In this document: one piece after another, positions 1-7,861 of the stretch
Numbering within the stretch: the stretch's first letter is position 1
Layout of the letters: the number at the start of each line of letters is the position of its first letter
Assembly (NCBI RefSeq): GCF_014230145.1
Contig: NZ_JACHVC010000001.1
Span: 1 to 64,000, forward strand
DNA: 64,000 nt
Direction of reading: 5' to 3'
From: Pelagicoccus albus
GTDB taxonomy: Bacteria > Verrucomicrobiota > Verrucomicrobiia > Opitutales > Opitutaceae
Translations under genes and position numbers: made by a program
Notes under the pieces: model-generated
What the model was told of the DNA's origin: nothing
What the model saw: the letters and a program-made list of their open reading frames with translations, nothing else
The model's database searches: none

Positions 1-921
1 ATGATAGCACTCGTAGGATCTACTGGCTACGTCGGAACCGCGTTTCGGCAATTGCTCGAAACCAAAGGCGTCGATTTCACTTCCCTGAGCGGGCGTGATA
101 TCGCAAATGGCTCCAAAGCCGAATTCGCGGACGCCCTCAAGGCGACCGGGGCGAAGTTCCTGGTCAACTGCGCGGGCTACACCGGCAAGCCCAACGTGGA
201 CGCCTGCGAGCTGGACAAGGGCAATTGCCTTGACGGCAACGCCGTATTGCCAGGCTTGATACGCGAAGTCTGCGGCGACCTTTCCATTGGCTGGGGCCAC
301 GTCTCCAGCGGCTGCATCTTCGGCGGCGAGCGTCCCGGCGGCGGAGGCTGGCGCGAGGACGACGCTCCCAACTTCTCCTTCCGCAAGCCTCCCTGCTCCT
401 TCTACAGCGGCACCAAGGCCTTGGGCGAAGAGGTGCTCGGCTACCGTGAAACCGACCGCGGGGAAGGGGAATGGCCGGCTTGGGAACATGAGTCTTCTCC
501 CGAGGGCTACGTCTGGCGCCTGCGCATCCCGTTCAACGAGATCGACAATCCCCGCAACTACCTTACCAAGATGCAGAGCTACGCCTGCCTGCTTCAGGCC
601 ACCAACTCGCTCAGCCAGCTGGAGGATTTCGTGACCGCCTGTTTCGCGTGCTACGAGCAGGACGTGCCCAAGGGCATCTATAACGTGACCAACCCCGGAG
701 CGGTAACCACTTCGCAGGTGGTCGACCTGATCAAGAGTTCCGGCGTGAACGGCAAGGAGTTCAAGTTCTTCGAATCGGAGGACGACTTCATGTCCAAGGC
801 CGCCAAGACGCCGCGTTCGAACTGCATACTCGACGATTCCAAGCTCAAGGCCGCGGGAGTGGTCATGCGCCCTGTGGAGGAAGCCTTGGAGTGGTCGCTC
901 AAGAACTGGAAGAAGGCCTAA
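1..921 (+). CDS. RmlD/NRS-ER-like NDP-4-keto-6-deoxyglucose epimerase/reductase
   Basis: Short-chain dehydrogenase of 306 aa with an N-terminal NAD(P)-binding glycine motif (GSTGYVG, residues 6-12) and the catalytic YxxxK pair (Y135, K139). It probably acts on the 4-keto-6-deoxy sugar nucleotide made by the RmlB encoded next. From memory, the block NCAGYTGKPNVD (56-67), SGCIF (103-107), NPRNYLTK (183-190), YNVTNPG (227-233) and PRSNC (271-275) matches the plant and giant-virus bifunctional 3,5-epimerase/4-reductase (NRS/ER, UER1) better than ordinary bacterial RmlD. If so, one protein would replace RmlC and RmlD. The window starts exactly at its ATG, so its upstream region is not visible. The gene ends 15 bases before rmlB, in an apparent operon. 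A plain RmlD-type reductase is the alternative. Confidence 0.8.
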   Translation: MIALVGSTGYVGTAFRQLLETKGVDFTSLSGRDIANGSKAEFADALKATGAKFLVNCAGYTGKPNVDACELDKGNCLDGNAVLPGLIREVCGDLSIGWGHVSSGCIFGGERPGGGGWREDDAPNFSFRKPPCSFYSGTKALGEEVLGYRETDRGEGEWPAWEHESSPEGYVWRLRIPFNEIDNPRNYLTKMQSYACLLQATNSLSQLEDFVTACFACYEQDVPKGIYNVTNPGAVTTSQVVDLIKSSGVNGKEFKFFESEDDFMSKAAKTPRSNCILDDSKLKAAGVVMRPVEEALEWSLKNWKKA

Positions 922-936
922 ACGGAGCATTTCCCT

Positions 937-2043
937 ATGAAATCTATACTTGTAACAGGAGGCTGCGGCTTCATTGGTTCAAATTTCGTGCGCGTGCTGC
1001 TTCGGGACGGCGCGGCCCTGCTCAAGGCGTCCGGCTACGACCGGATCGTCAATGTCGACTCGCTCACCTACGCCGGCAATCCCGCCAACCTGAGCGACCT
1101 GGCAGACTCTCCGGAGTACGTCTTTTCCGAGACCAGCATTCTGGACCAGGCCAAGATATCCTCCCTGCTGGAGGAGTATTCGGTTGGCTCGATCGTCCAC
1201 TTCGCGGCGGAAAGCCACGTGGACCGCTCCATCGACACTCCTGAACCTTTCGTGGAAACCAACGTTACCGGCACGCTTCGCATGCTGGAGGCGGCCCGCC
1301 ACTTCTGGTCCGGCCTTGAAGGCGAAGCCAAGTCAGGCTTCCGCTTCCTCCACGTCTCTACCGACGAGGTGTTCGGCACTCTCGGTCCCAACGACCCCGC
1401 CTTCTGCGAGACCACGCCTTATGCCCCGAACAGCCCTTACTCGGCGTCCAAGGCGTCCAGCGACTTCCTGGTGCGCGCCTACTTCCATACCTACGGCATG
1501 CCGGTGGTCACCACCAACTGCTCCAACAACTACGGCCCGTTCCAGTTCCCGGAGAAGCTGATCCCGCTCGTCACCTTGAACGCTTTGGAGGCCAAGCCCC
1601 TTCCCATCTATGGCGACGGCAAGCAGATCCGCGACTGGCTCTTCGTGGAGGACCACTGCACCGGCATTCTCGCCGCTCTCGAAAAGGGGGCTCTCGGCGA
1701 GACCTACTGCATCGGCGGCCGCAGCGAGATGGAGAACATCCAGATCGTGAAGCGCATCTGCTCCTTGCTCGACGAGCTGGCTCCCGTTTCGGCCAACGAG
1801 TCCGCCCAAAAGGCGGGCATCGCCAAGTACGAGGACCTGATCACCTACGTGAAGGACCGTCCCGGCCACGACCGCCGCTACGCCATCAACTGCGAACGCA
1901 GCGAGAAGGAGTGCGGCTGGGTGCCTGCCGAGACCTTCGACAGCGGCATCCGCAAGACCGTGCAGTGGTACCTGGACAACCAGGACTGGTGCAAGGACAT
2001 CGCCGAGAAGAAGTACGCCCGCGAGCGCCTCGGCCAGGCCTAG
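937..2043 (+). CDS. rmlB: dTDP-glucose 4,6-dehydratase
   Basis: Converts dTDP-D-glucose to dTDP-4-keto-6-deoxy-D-glucose in the cytoplasm, the second step of dTDP-L-rhamnose synthesis. The 368-aa extended SDR has the glycine motif GGCGFIGSNF near the N-terminus, the HVSTDEVFG catalytic stretch (Thr, Asp and Glu of this family), YSASK as the YxxxK pair, and the downstream signature NCSNNYGPFQFPEKLIP. The length is normal for RmlB, and a GGAG stands about 10 bases before the ATG. It lies between the epimerase/reductase-like gene and rmlA in one direction, so the three probably form one unit. Confidence 0.95.
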   Translation: MKSILVTGGCGFIGSNFVRVLLRDGAALLKASGYDRIVNVDSLTYAGNPANLSDLADSPEYVFSETSILDQAKISSLLEEYSVGSIVHFAAESHVDRSIDTPEPFVETNVTGTLRMLEAARHFWSGLEGEAKSGFRFLHVSTDEVFGTLGPNDPAFCETTPYAPNSPYSASKASSDFLVRAYFHTYGMPVVTTNCSNNYGPFQFPEKLIPLVTLNALEAKPLPIYGDGKQIRDWLFVEDHCTGILAALEKGALGETYCIGGRSEMENIQIVKRICSLLDELAPVSANESAQKAGIAKYEDLITYVKDRPGHDRRYAINCERSEKECGWVPAETFDSGIRKTVQWYLDNQDWCKDIAEKKYARERLGQA

Positions 2044-2072
2044 CCGGACCCAATTCTCCAAAACCCTAGCTT

Positions 2073-2951
2073 ATGAGCGCAAAGCCAAGAAAAGGGATCG
2101 TCCTTGCGGGCGGATCCGGAACCAGACTCTATCCTTGCACGATCGCGGTATCCAAGCAGCTGATGCCGATCTACGACAAGCCGATGATCTACTATCCGAT
2201 CTCGCTGCTGATGCTGGCCGGGATCCGCGAGATCCTCATCATTTCCACCCCACAGGACACGCCGCTTTTCGAGCGCCTGCTCGGCGACGGCTCCGCCTTT
2301 GGGGTGAGTTTCAGCTACGAGGTCCAGCCTAGCCCGGACGGTCTGGCCCAGGCATTCCTAATCGGCGAGGAATTCCTCGACGGCGCTCCGGCGGCCCTTG
2401 TCCTTGGAGACAACCTCTTCTACGGCCACGATCTCGTGCGCACCCTCAAGGCCGCGGACCAGCGGTCGGAGGGATCTACCATTTTCGGCTACAACGTGGC
2501 CGACCCGAAAGCCTACGGCGTGGTCGAGTTCGACCCGGACGGCAAAGTCGTCTCGATCGAGGAGAAGCCCGAGAATCCAAAATCCAACTACGCGGTTCCC
2601 GGGCTCTACTTCTACGACGAGCGGGTTGTGGAGTTCGCCAAGAAGATAAAGCCTTCCCCCCGCGGGGAGCTCGAGATCACCGACCTGAACCAGGCCTACC
2701 TGGAAATCGGCGACTTGAACGTGGAGCTTTTGGGGCGAGGAACCGCCTGGCTTGATACCGGTACCCACAAGAACCTGATGGAGGCCGGACAGTTCGTGCA
2801 GGTCCTCGAGGAGCGTCAAGGCCTCAAGATGGCCTGTCTGGAGGGGATCGGCTACGAGAAGGGCTGGCTGACTCGCGAGGCTCTGGAGGAGCGCATCGCG
2901 TTCCTGGGCAAGACGAGCTACGCGAACTATCTGCGCCAGCTGTTCAAGTAG
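2073..2951 (+). CDS. rmlA: Glucose-1-phosphate thymidylyltransferase
   Basis: Makes dTDP-glucose from dTTP and glucose-1-phosphate, the first committed step of the dTDP-deoxysugar route. The 292-aa protein has the nucleotidyltransferase motif GGSGTRLYP near the N-terminus, then [17 protein letters not shown] and VLGDNLFYG, all standard RmlA signatures, and the full family length. It follows rmlB by 29 bases on the same strand. No rmlC is present between these genes, which is unusual because rml genes tend to cluster; see the finding on the first gene. Confidence 0.95.
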   Translation: MSAKPRKGIVLAGGSGTRLYPCTIAVSKQLMPIYDKPMIYYPISLLMLAGIREILIISTPQDTPLFERLLGDGSAFGVSFSYEVQPSPDGLAQAFLIGEEFLDGAPAALVLGDNLFYGHDLVRTLKAADQRSEGSTIFGYNVADPKAYGVVEFDPDGKVVSIEEKPENPKSNYAVPGLYFYDERVVEFAKKIKPSPRGELEITDLNQAYLEIGDLNVELLGRGTAWLDTGTHKNLMEAGQFVQVLEERQGLKMACLEGIGYEKGWLTREALEERIAFLGKTSYANYLRQLFK

Positions 2952-2988
2952 AGGCCGAAAAAACGCAAACTCGGAATTTGATTAATTT

Positions 2989-4038
2989 ATGATCAAGCAG
3001 AGGTACCTCTGGATCGACGCTCTAAAAGGCTGGTCAATCGTTTTGGTAGTGATTCTTCATGTCTCTGGTTGGTATGAAGAAAGGTATAGCTTTGGAGATA
3101 CTGTATGGTTAGACATTAGTTTGTTTCTTTTCCCTTTTAGAATGCCAGCATTCTTTTTGGTTTCGGGAATTTTGGCAAGTCGCTCTTTCGGAATGTCTGG
3201 TTGTCGACCATTGAGAGTTTCACTATCGCTCTACACTACTTATCTGTTGTGGACGTTTGTAGTGTATGCGAAGGATGTATTTATTCTAGGTGTTAGTTCC
3301 TTTAGTTTTTACGATATAGCCGATTGGCTTTTTATTCCTGGGTTTTATTGGTATTTCATGGCGTTGTCTTTATATTATTTATTCGGGTTCTTACTCGTTA
3401 GGTTTGTCTTTCGATTTAAGCCCGCGATTCCGTTTGTCTTAATTGCAACTTTAGTGCTTTCTTGGTATTCCTCTTGGATCGGAGAGTTGTGGGGAGGTTT
3501 GGCAACTGGAAGAGGAGGTGCTTTGCATCCTGAGGATACATTGCGGAGTTTCTTTTGGTTTCTAATTGGAATTGTCTTTCGCGAACACTTACTAAATTTG
3601 TTCCGTTCCGTGCCAAAATCGGGTTCGTTTCTTGTGGTTTTGGCTGTCGTAGGATTCTTGGCTGGCGGTTCACTGCAGTATTATGGAGACGTTGGTCGTG
3701 TTATATTATCCCCTTTGTTGATGATTTTCACTAGTATTATACTGTTCGTTAGATTCGAACAGTCTGCATTTGTGCGTGTCTTCTCCATGCTTGGCAAGCT
3801 GACGTTAAGTGTATATTTATTGCACTGGTTTTTCTTGGGCTTATTGCGACTGGGATTGATGCAAATGGACATCAGCGGCTTACATTGGTTTATCGGTTTC
3901 GTGTTCCCGCTAGTTGCTACTCCTCTGGCTATTGCTTTCAGTGTCGTCAGTTCGGAGTTGATGCACAAAATGAAATTGGGTTGGATGCTCGAAGGCATGC
4001 CTCGGATCGCACGTTTAAGGTGGAAAGATATTAGTTAG
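2989..4038 (+). CDS. Membrane acyltransferase, acyltransferase 3 family
   Basis: Integral membrane protein of 349 aa with about ten hydrophobic segments. The N-terminal WIDALKGWSIVLVVILHV matches the opening helix of acyltransferase 3 and OafA/WecH-like enzymes, with the conserved histidine in the first helix. Such enzymes O-acetylate or O-acylate surface polysaccharide or lipid-linked sugars, using an acyl donor from the cytoplasm. It begins 37 bases after rmlA in the same direction. Base use is markedly AT-rich (many TTT, TTA, ATT and TAT codons) compared with the GC-rich rml genes, which suggests recent acquisition, as is common for genes that vary surface glycans. The exact acceptor cannot be inferred. 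Confidence 0.85.
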   Translation: MIKQRYLWIDALKGWSIVLVVILHVSGWYEERYSFGDTVWLDISLFLFPFRMPAFFLVSGILASRSFGMSGCRPLRVSLSLYTTYLLWTFVVYAKDVFILGVSSFSFYDIADWLFIPGFYWYFMALSLYYLFGFLLVRFVFRFKPAIPFVLIATLVLSWYSSWIGELWGGLATGRGGALHPEDTLRSFFWFLIGIVFREHLLNLFRSVPKSGSFLVVLAVVGFLAGGSLQYYGDVGRVILSPLLMIFTSIILFVRFEQSAFVRVFSMLGKLTLSVYLLHWFFLGLLRLGLMQMDISGLHWFIGFVFPLVATPLAIAFSVVSSELMHKMKLGWMLEGMPRIARLRWKDIS

Positions 4039-4090
4039 CTTAGAGATTTTAGACTTTAGTGGGGGTCAGCCTAAGGGGACGGCGCGGGAC

Positions 4091-4132
4091 AGCCGAAGGG
4101 GTCAGGGGACAGCCGAAGGGGTCAAACGTCAA
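4091..4132 (+). repeat. REP-like motif copies left of the yefM-yoeB module
   Basis: AGCCGAAGGGGTCA occurs at 4091-4104 and again at 4111-4124. The second copy continues as AAGGGGTCAAACGTCAA (4116-4132), identical to the left boundary of the RAYT element at 4880. A more diverged copy precedes them (GGGGGTCAGCC, about 4061-4071). The rest of 4039-4320 holds no gene that I can support. Confidence 0.7.
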
Positions 4133-4320
4133 GGTGTTAGGTATGGCCGCAATCGAGCTTTGTCATCCTTTTGGAAAGGGGTGATAGTGTCAGTTGACGC
4201 AGAGTTGATAAGCGAGGGTCGGGTTAGAGACTCCACGTCGAGTTGGGGTTGGAAGTGTCTTGGGTGACATGGAATAACGGATCGCTTACCTGACTTGTGT
4301 CGACCGACTTCTTGTTCGGC

Positions 4321-4575
4321 CTAGTAGTGATGCCTTATTTGCGCGATCTGGATCTCGTCGTCTTCAATACGATAGACCAATCGATGCTCCTCGTTTATCC
4401 TTCGTGACCAGAATCCCGATAGGGTGTGTTTCAATGGTTCTGGCTTTCCGATACCTTCGTACTGATTTCTATCGATATCCTTTACGAGTTCGTTGATCTT
4501 CTTCAGCATCCGCTTGTCTGTTTTCAACCAGTAGAGGTAGTCCTCCCACGCACGGTCTGAGAACACTTTCTTCAT
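4321..4575 (-). CDS. yoeB: YoeB-family ribosome-dependent mRNA endonuclease toxin
   Basis: Toxin of a type II module that cleaves mRNA in the ribosomal A site when its antitoxin is lost. At 84 aa it has exactly the length of E. coli YoeB and is nearly collinear with it: YLYW and TDKR near the N-terminus, GKPEPLKH (43-50), FWSRRI and EEHRLVYR in the middle, and the RHHY terminus. The residues matching catalytic E46, R65 and H83 are all present, so it looks active. Its ATG overlaps the end of yefM by 4 bases, the usual coupling. The module sits between two direct copies of the RAYT-associated repeat. Confidence 0.95.
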   Translation of the reverse strand: MKKVFSDRAWEDYLYWLKTDKRMLKKINELVKDIDRNQYEGIGKPEPLKHTLSGFWSRRINEEHRLVYRIEDDEIQIAQIRHHY

Positions 4576-4823
4576 TCGGCTAGTTCCCGCTCTGTCCCGT
4601 TTCCTGCGTTCAACTGCTCAATGGACTCGATGAGTCGCTTTGCGTTCTTGGGGCTTCGAAGCAAGTAAGTGGTCTCCTGCATTGATTCAAAGTCTTCCAG
4701 TGACATCATAACGACAGCGTCGGTGCCTTTTTTCGTGATGATCACGGGATCGTGGTTTCTGCAAACCTCAGCTATGGTTTTCGCTAGGTTTTCTCTGGCG
4801 TGAGAGTATGTTATCGCGTTCAT
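4572..4823 (-). CDS. yefM: YefM-family antitoxin
   Basis: Antitoxin of 83 aa with the Phd/YefM fold: N-terminal MNAITYSHARENLAKT, a DPVIITKKG strand and a VVMMSLEDFESMQET helix. It binds YoeB through its C-terminus and represses its own operon. The start is placed at the ATG ending at 4823. A longer reading to 4889 would add 22 residues with no family similarity and would run into the adjacent repeat. A perfect 7-bp inverted repeat lies immediately upstream and is the likely operator. Confidence 0.93.
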   Translation of the reverse strand: MNAITYSHARENLAKTIAEVCRNHDPVIITKKGTDAVVMMSLEDFESMQETTYLLRSPKNAKRLIESIEQLNAGNGTERELAE

Positions 4824-4825
4824 GT

Positions 4826-4843
4826 TGTCCAAGATGTTGGACA
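4826..4843 (-). promoter_or_regulatory. Putative YefM-YoeB operator
   Basis: Perfect inverted repeat TGTCCAA-GATG-TTGGACA ending two bases before the yefM start. Its position is that expected for an autoregulatory site bound by the antitoxin or the complex. Confidence 0.5.
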
Positions 4844-4879
4844 GGACGTTATTGTCGATTCCTTTCTGCTGAACCGCGG

Positions 4880-5925
4880 AAGGGGTCAAACGTCAAAGCG
4901 CAAGTTGACTTGCATGCGTTGTGCGCTTTGTATCTTCAGATATGCCACGACCTAAGCGGATCGAGACGAACGAAGGTATATTCCACGTTATAAACCGGGG
5001 AAACTATCGTTCCTACGTCTTCGAGGACGACGGGGCGAAAGGCGCCTTCGAGACCTGCCTTTTGGAGGCGGCTGAACGGTCTGGATGGCGAGTGTTGGCG
5101 TACTGCATCATGAGCAACCATTTCCATTTGTGCCTCGCCACTCCTCGGGGCAATCTCTCGGAGGGGATGCGTTGGCTGCAGAGCACCTACGCGGCACGAT
5201 ACAACCGCTTCCGCAAGGAGAAGGGCCACTTGTTCCAGGGGCGATTCAAGTCCTTGCTGGTTGAGCCGGGCGAGCACTTGTGCGATCTGGTGGACTACAT
5301 CCATTTGAATCCGGTGCGGGCGCGGCTGGTTCCTGCTGCCCAAGCTGGGTCCTATCGCTGGAGTAGCCTGTATTGGTTGCCTAAGGTCAAGACCCGGCCG
5401 AGCGTCTTGGATGTGAGCTGGCTGGACTATCGCGAGACGCTCTCCGACAGCTCGTCGAGCTGGAGGCGCTACGCTACGTCTTTGCAGATGCTGGTTTCGG
5501 AGGATCCGGACGAAATCGAAAAGCTGGAAAAGCGGATGTGCCGTGGTTGGTGCATAGGGCGGGCGTCGTTCAAGCATGCCTACGCTGCTGAGTTTCTTGC
5601 GAAAAAGGATACGCTTCGCCTGGAGGGTGAGGCTCTCGCTGACCTGAACGAAAGCCACTGGGCCCTTGCTCTTGAAAAATGCCTGGAGGCTCTCGGAGAG
5701 ACCGAGGCTTCGGCGAAGGTTGCCCTGAAATCCGCGGACTGGAAGCTCTCCATCGCCAAGGCTATGAAGGCGAGGACGAGTGTCACGAATGCGTGGTTGA
5801 GCAAACGTCTGGAAATGGGCAGCCCTAGGGCGCTGAGCTCGAACGTGTCGGCTTACTCCAAGCGTTGCGTTCGTTGCGGGTACTGGAAAGCCCTTTCGAG
5901 GTTGCAGTTTGATGTTTGACCCCTT
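4880..5925 (+). mobile_element. RAYT element bounded by inverted REP-like ends
   Basis: The left end AAGGGGTCAAACGTCAAA (4880-4897) is matched by an inverted copy at 5908-5925 with one mismatch in 18 (G to A). The left end is followed by a hairpin GCAAGT-TG-ACTTGC at 4900-4913. The right copy overlaps the stop codon of the transposase gene. IS200/IS605-type single-strand transposases recognise such subterminal hairpins. The whole could be a mobile unit or a RAYT with its flanking REPs. Confidence 0.7.
4942..5919 (+). CDS. REP-associated tyrosine transposase (Y1/HUH family, RAYT)
   Basis: Single-strand DNA transposase of 325 aa. The N-terminal half is the transposase_IS200-like domain: MPRPKRIE start, FHVINRGNY, the HUH metal motif in MSNHFHLCL (HFH, residues 60-62), a candidate nucleophile tyrosine in the helix TYAARYNRF (83-91), then GHLFQGRFKS and YIHLNPVRA, which is the RAYT signature. 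The C-terminal ~150 aa is a less conserved helical extension. The start is set at ATG 4942, although a GTG at 4921 is in frame. RAYTs are thought to spread or maintain REP palindromes, and matching repeats lie at both ends here. It separates the acyltransferase from the UDP-glucuronate epimerase. Confidence 0.93.
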   Translation: MPRPKRIETNEGIFHVINRGNYRSYVFEDDGAKGAFETCLLEAAERSGWRVLAYCIMSNHFHLCLATPRGNLSEGMRWLQSTYAARYNRFRKEKGHLFQGRFKSLLVEPGEHLCDLVDYIHLNPVRARLVPAAQAGSYRWSSLYWLPKVKTRPSVLDVSWLDYRETLSDSSSSWRRYATSLQMLVSEDPDEIEKLEKRMCRGWCIGRASFKHAYAAEFLAKKDTLRLEGEALADLNESHWALALEKCLEALGETEASAKVALKSADWKLSIAKAMKARTSVTNAWLSKRLEMGSPRALSSNVSAYSKRCVRCGYWKALSRLQFDV

Positions 5926-5937
5926 TTTGTGGCGACA

Positions 5938-6906
5938 ATGAAGGTGCTGGTTACAGGGTGTGCAGGATTCGTGGGTTGGAGGACTTGCTCATTGCTTTTG
6001 GAGCAGGGGGCCGAGGTGGTCGGCATGGATGTGATCAACGACTACTATGACGTGCGCATGAAGGAGTGGCGACTGGCTGACTTGGCCAAGTATCCAGGTT
6101 TCGAATTCGTGAAGGCGGATATCGAAAATATGGGGCTGCTGAACTACTTGTTCGATAACCATAAGTTCGATGCGGTGATCAACCTAGCGGCTCGGGCTGG
6201 GGTGCGTTATAGCATGGAGAATCCGCACGTCTATCTGGGGTCCAATGCGGAAGGCACCCTCAACTTGCTGGAGTGCATGCGGCGCAAGGGAATCAAGAAG
6301 CTGGTGCTGGCTTCGACTTCTTCCCTCTACGCGGGGCAGCAGATGCCTTTTGTGGAGACGCTGCCGGTGAATGAACCGATCTCGCCTTATGCGGCTTCCA
6401 AGAAGGCAGCGGAGGTGATGGCCTACACTTACCACTACCTTTACGATTTTGATGTATCCATTTTGCGCTATTTCACGGTTTATGGACCGGCTTGTCGACC
6501 GGACATGAGTCCGCTGCGCTTCTTGCGCTGGATCGACGAGGGCACGCCTATCACCTTATTCGGTGATGGAACCCAGTCGCGCGACTTTACTCATGTGGAC
6601 GATATCGCGAGGGGGACGATAGCGGCACTGAAGCCGCTTGGCTATGAGATAATCAATCTCGGGGGCGGGAACAATCCGATCTCCATTAACCGCATGATCG
6701 AGGTGTTTGAAGGGCTTCTGGGCAAAAAGGCGGTCATCGAGCACAAGCCCTTCAACAAGTCGGACATGCTGCATACTTGGGCGAATATCGAAAAAGCGGG
6801 AAAACTTTTGGCCTGGAAACCGGAAATTGGCTTCGAAAAAGGGCTGAAAACGCTGGTGGACTGGTATCAGGAGAACCGAAATTGGGTCCTGAAGCTGAAA
6901 TTGTAA
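5938..6906 (+). CDS. UDP-glucuronate 4-epimerase-like SDR
   Basis: NAD-dependent epimerase of about 322 aa, probably converting UDP-glucuronate to UDP-galacturonate for surface polysaccharide. It has the Rossmann motif GCAGFVG, the stretch NLAARAGVRYSMENP typical of GAE/CapI/LpsL enzymes, STSSLYAG, YAASK as the YxxxK pair, FTVYGP and RDFTHVDD. The first ATG of the conserved fold is at 5938; a GTG at 5929 is in frame, but the bases before it belong to the transposon end. No good ribosome binding site is visible because the repeat lies directly upstream, so the insertion may have replaced the original leader. It is probably part of the same glycan cluster as the rml genes. Confidence 0.85.
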   Translation: MKVLVTGCAGFVGWRTCSLLLEQGAEVVGMDVINDYYDVRMKEWRLADLAKYPGFEFVKADIENMGLLNYLFDNHKFDAVINLAARAGVRYSMENPHVYLGSNAEGTLNLLECMRRKGIKKLVLASTSSLYAGQQMPFVETLPVNEPISPYAASKKAAEVMAYTYHYLYDFDVSILRYFTVYGPACRPDMSPLRFLRWIDEGTPITLFGDGTQSRDFTHVDDIARGTIAALKPLGYEIINLGGGNNPISINRMIEVFEGLLGKKAVIEHKPFNKSDMLHTWANIEKAGKLLAWKPEIGFEKGLKTLVDWYQENRNWVLKLKL

Positions 6907-6934
6907 GGGTTTGCCCGTTTTTGAGCAGGTGGAT

Positions 6935-6954
6935 TTTGGGGACTTTTCCCCAAA
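6935..6954 (+). terminator. Stem-loop after the epimerase gene
   Basis: Perfect 8-bp stem TTTGGGGA / TCCCCAAA with a 4-base loop, 29 bases after the epimerase stop. There is no clear T run after it, so it may be a weak terminator or an RNA-stabilising hairpin. Confidence 0.4.
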
Positions 6955-7176
6955 CCCTAGCTCGGGATTAGGGAAAGCTTGTGGTGGAGGCTGGGGAAGG
7001 CCCGCTAGACCGTAAAATTGCGCACCATTTTCGCTAGTACCTACACATCTCGCTTGGCGCCGGGGCCTTTTGCGGTCAATACTTAGCACAATTATCCGAA
7101 TACCTACGATGGTATGAGCTATGCTCCCTCCTCGGGTAAGCAGACTTCCAAACAACTCGCCAACTTCCGCATCACC

Positions 7177-7779
7177 ATGAAACTCTTGAAAAAACTAGCC
7201 GCGCTCGCCGTTTTCGCTGGAGCCGCCACGGGCCTCTTCGCTCAAGATGGGTCGTCGTTCACCATCTATTTCGACTTCAGCACCGCTGAGCCAACACTCA
7301 TCGCTCCACCAAATGTTTTCGATAGCGTGAGTGCGTTTGAGGGGGGCACTGTTTCTGGAGGGACGATCTCCGATGACTTCGACCTCTACGATCCCGCAGT
7401 CTTCTCTTTTGACTTTGATGTGGTCGACGGTTACGCTGCAACCATCACTGGCTTTCAGTACGCCATTTCTAACACAGGCACGAATCCGATTATCACTGGT
7501 GTCACTACCAGCTTCGGTTACGACAGTGGAGACACAGTGCTCTTCGCGGGTGACACGTACTACGGTGCCCCTTCGCTCTCTTCCGGGCCAGCAACCGATG
7601 GAACGATCTCTTTCGACACCGTTGCGACTGAAGGTTCGGTATCAATGGATTATGTTTTTATCACTGGTGTGATTTCGGCCGTTCCTGAAGTATCGACGGT
7701 TCTCTTCTCGGGGATAGCCGGCTTCTTCGCCTTCATGGTCGCTCGCCGCCGTCGCTCTGCGATAAAGGCTGCCGCCTAA
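7177..7779 (+). CDS. PEP-CTERM-type exported protein
   Basis: Small secreted or surface protein of 200 aa with no recognised catalytic domain. Residues 1-23 form a signal peptide (MKLLKKLAALAV, ending near LFAQ). The middle is acidic, rich in Thr, Ser and Gly, and predicted to be beta-rich. The C-terminus is a sorting signal: VPEVS, a hydrophobic helix (LFSGIAGFFAFMV) and an Arg cluster (ARRRR), matching PEP-CTERM signals that exosortase cleaves. An ATG at 7114 is in frame but would add 21 residues before the signal peptide, so 7177 is preferred. It is followed by a strong terminator and seems monocistronic. No exosortase gene is present in the window. Confidence 0.8.
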   Translation: MKLLKKLAALAVFAGAATGLFAQDGSSFTIYFDFSTAEPTLIAPPNVFDSVSAFEGGTVSGGTISDDFDLYDPAVFSFDFDVVDGYAATITGFQYAISNTGTNPIITGVTTSFGYDSGDTVLFAGDTYYGAPSLSSGPATDGTISFDTVATEGSVSMDYVFITGVISAVPEVSTVLFSGIAGFFAFMVARRRRSAIKAAA

Positions 7780-7808
7780 GCTTCAAACCAAGCAGCTAGA
7801 CAACTTCC

Positions 7809-7841
7809 GCCGCTTCCTCGTAATAAGGGAGCGGCTTTTTT
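7809..7841 (+). terminator. Rho-independent terminator
   Basis: GCCGCTTCCT and AGGGAGCGGC form a 10-position stem with one mismatch, followed by a run of six T, shortly after the PEP-CTERM gene. Confidence 0.85.
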
Positions 7842-7861
7842 GTGTCCGCTGGAGGCCAGAG

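Noticed and set aside
1333-2061. 242-aa open frame on the minus strand opposite rmlB
   Set aside because: Shadow of the high-GC rmlB gene; composition and lack of any motif make it improbable.
6935-6954. A certain terminator after the epimerase
   Set aside because: No T run follows, so it is kept at low confidence.
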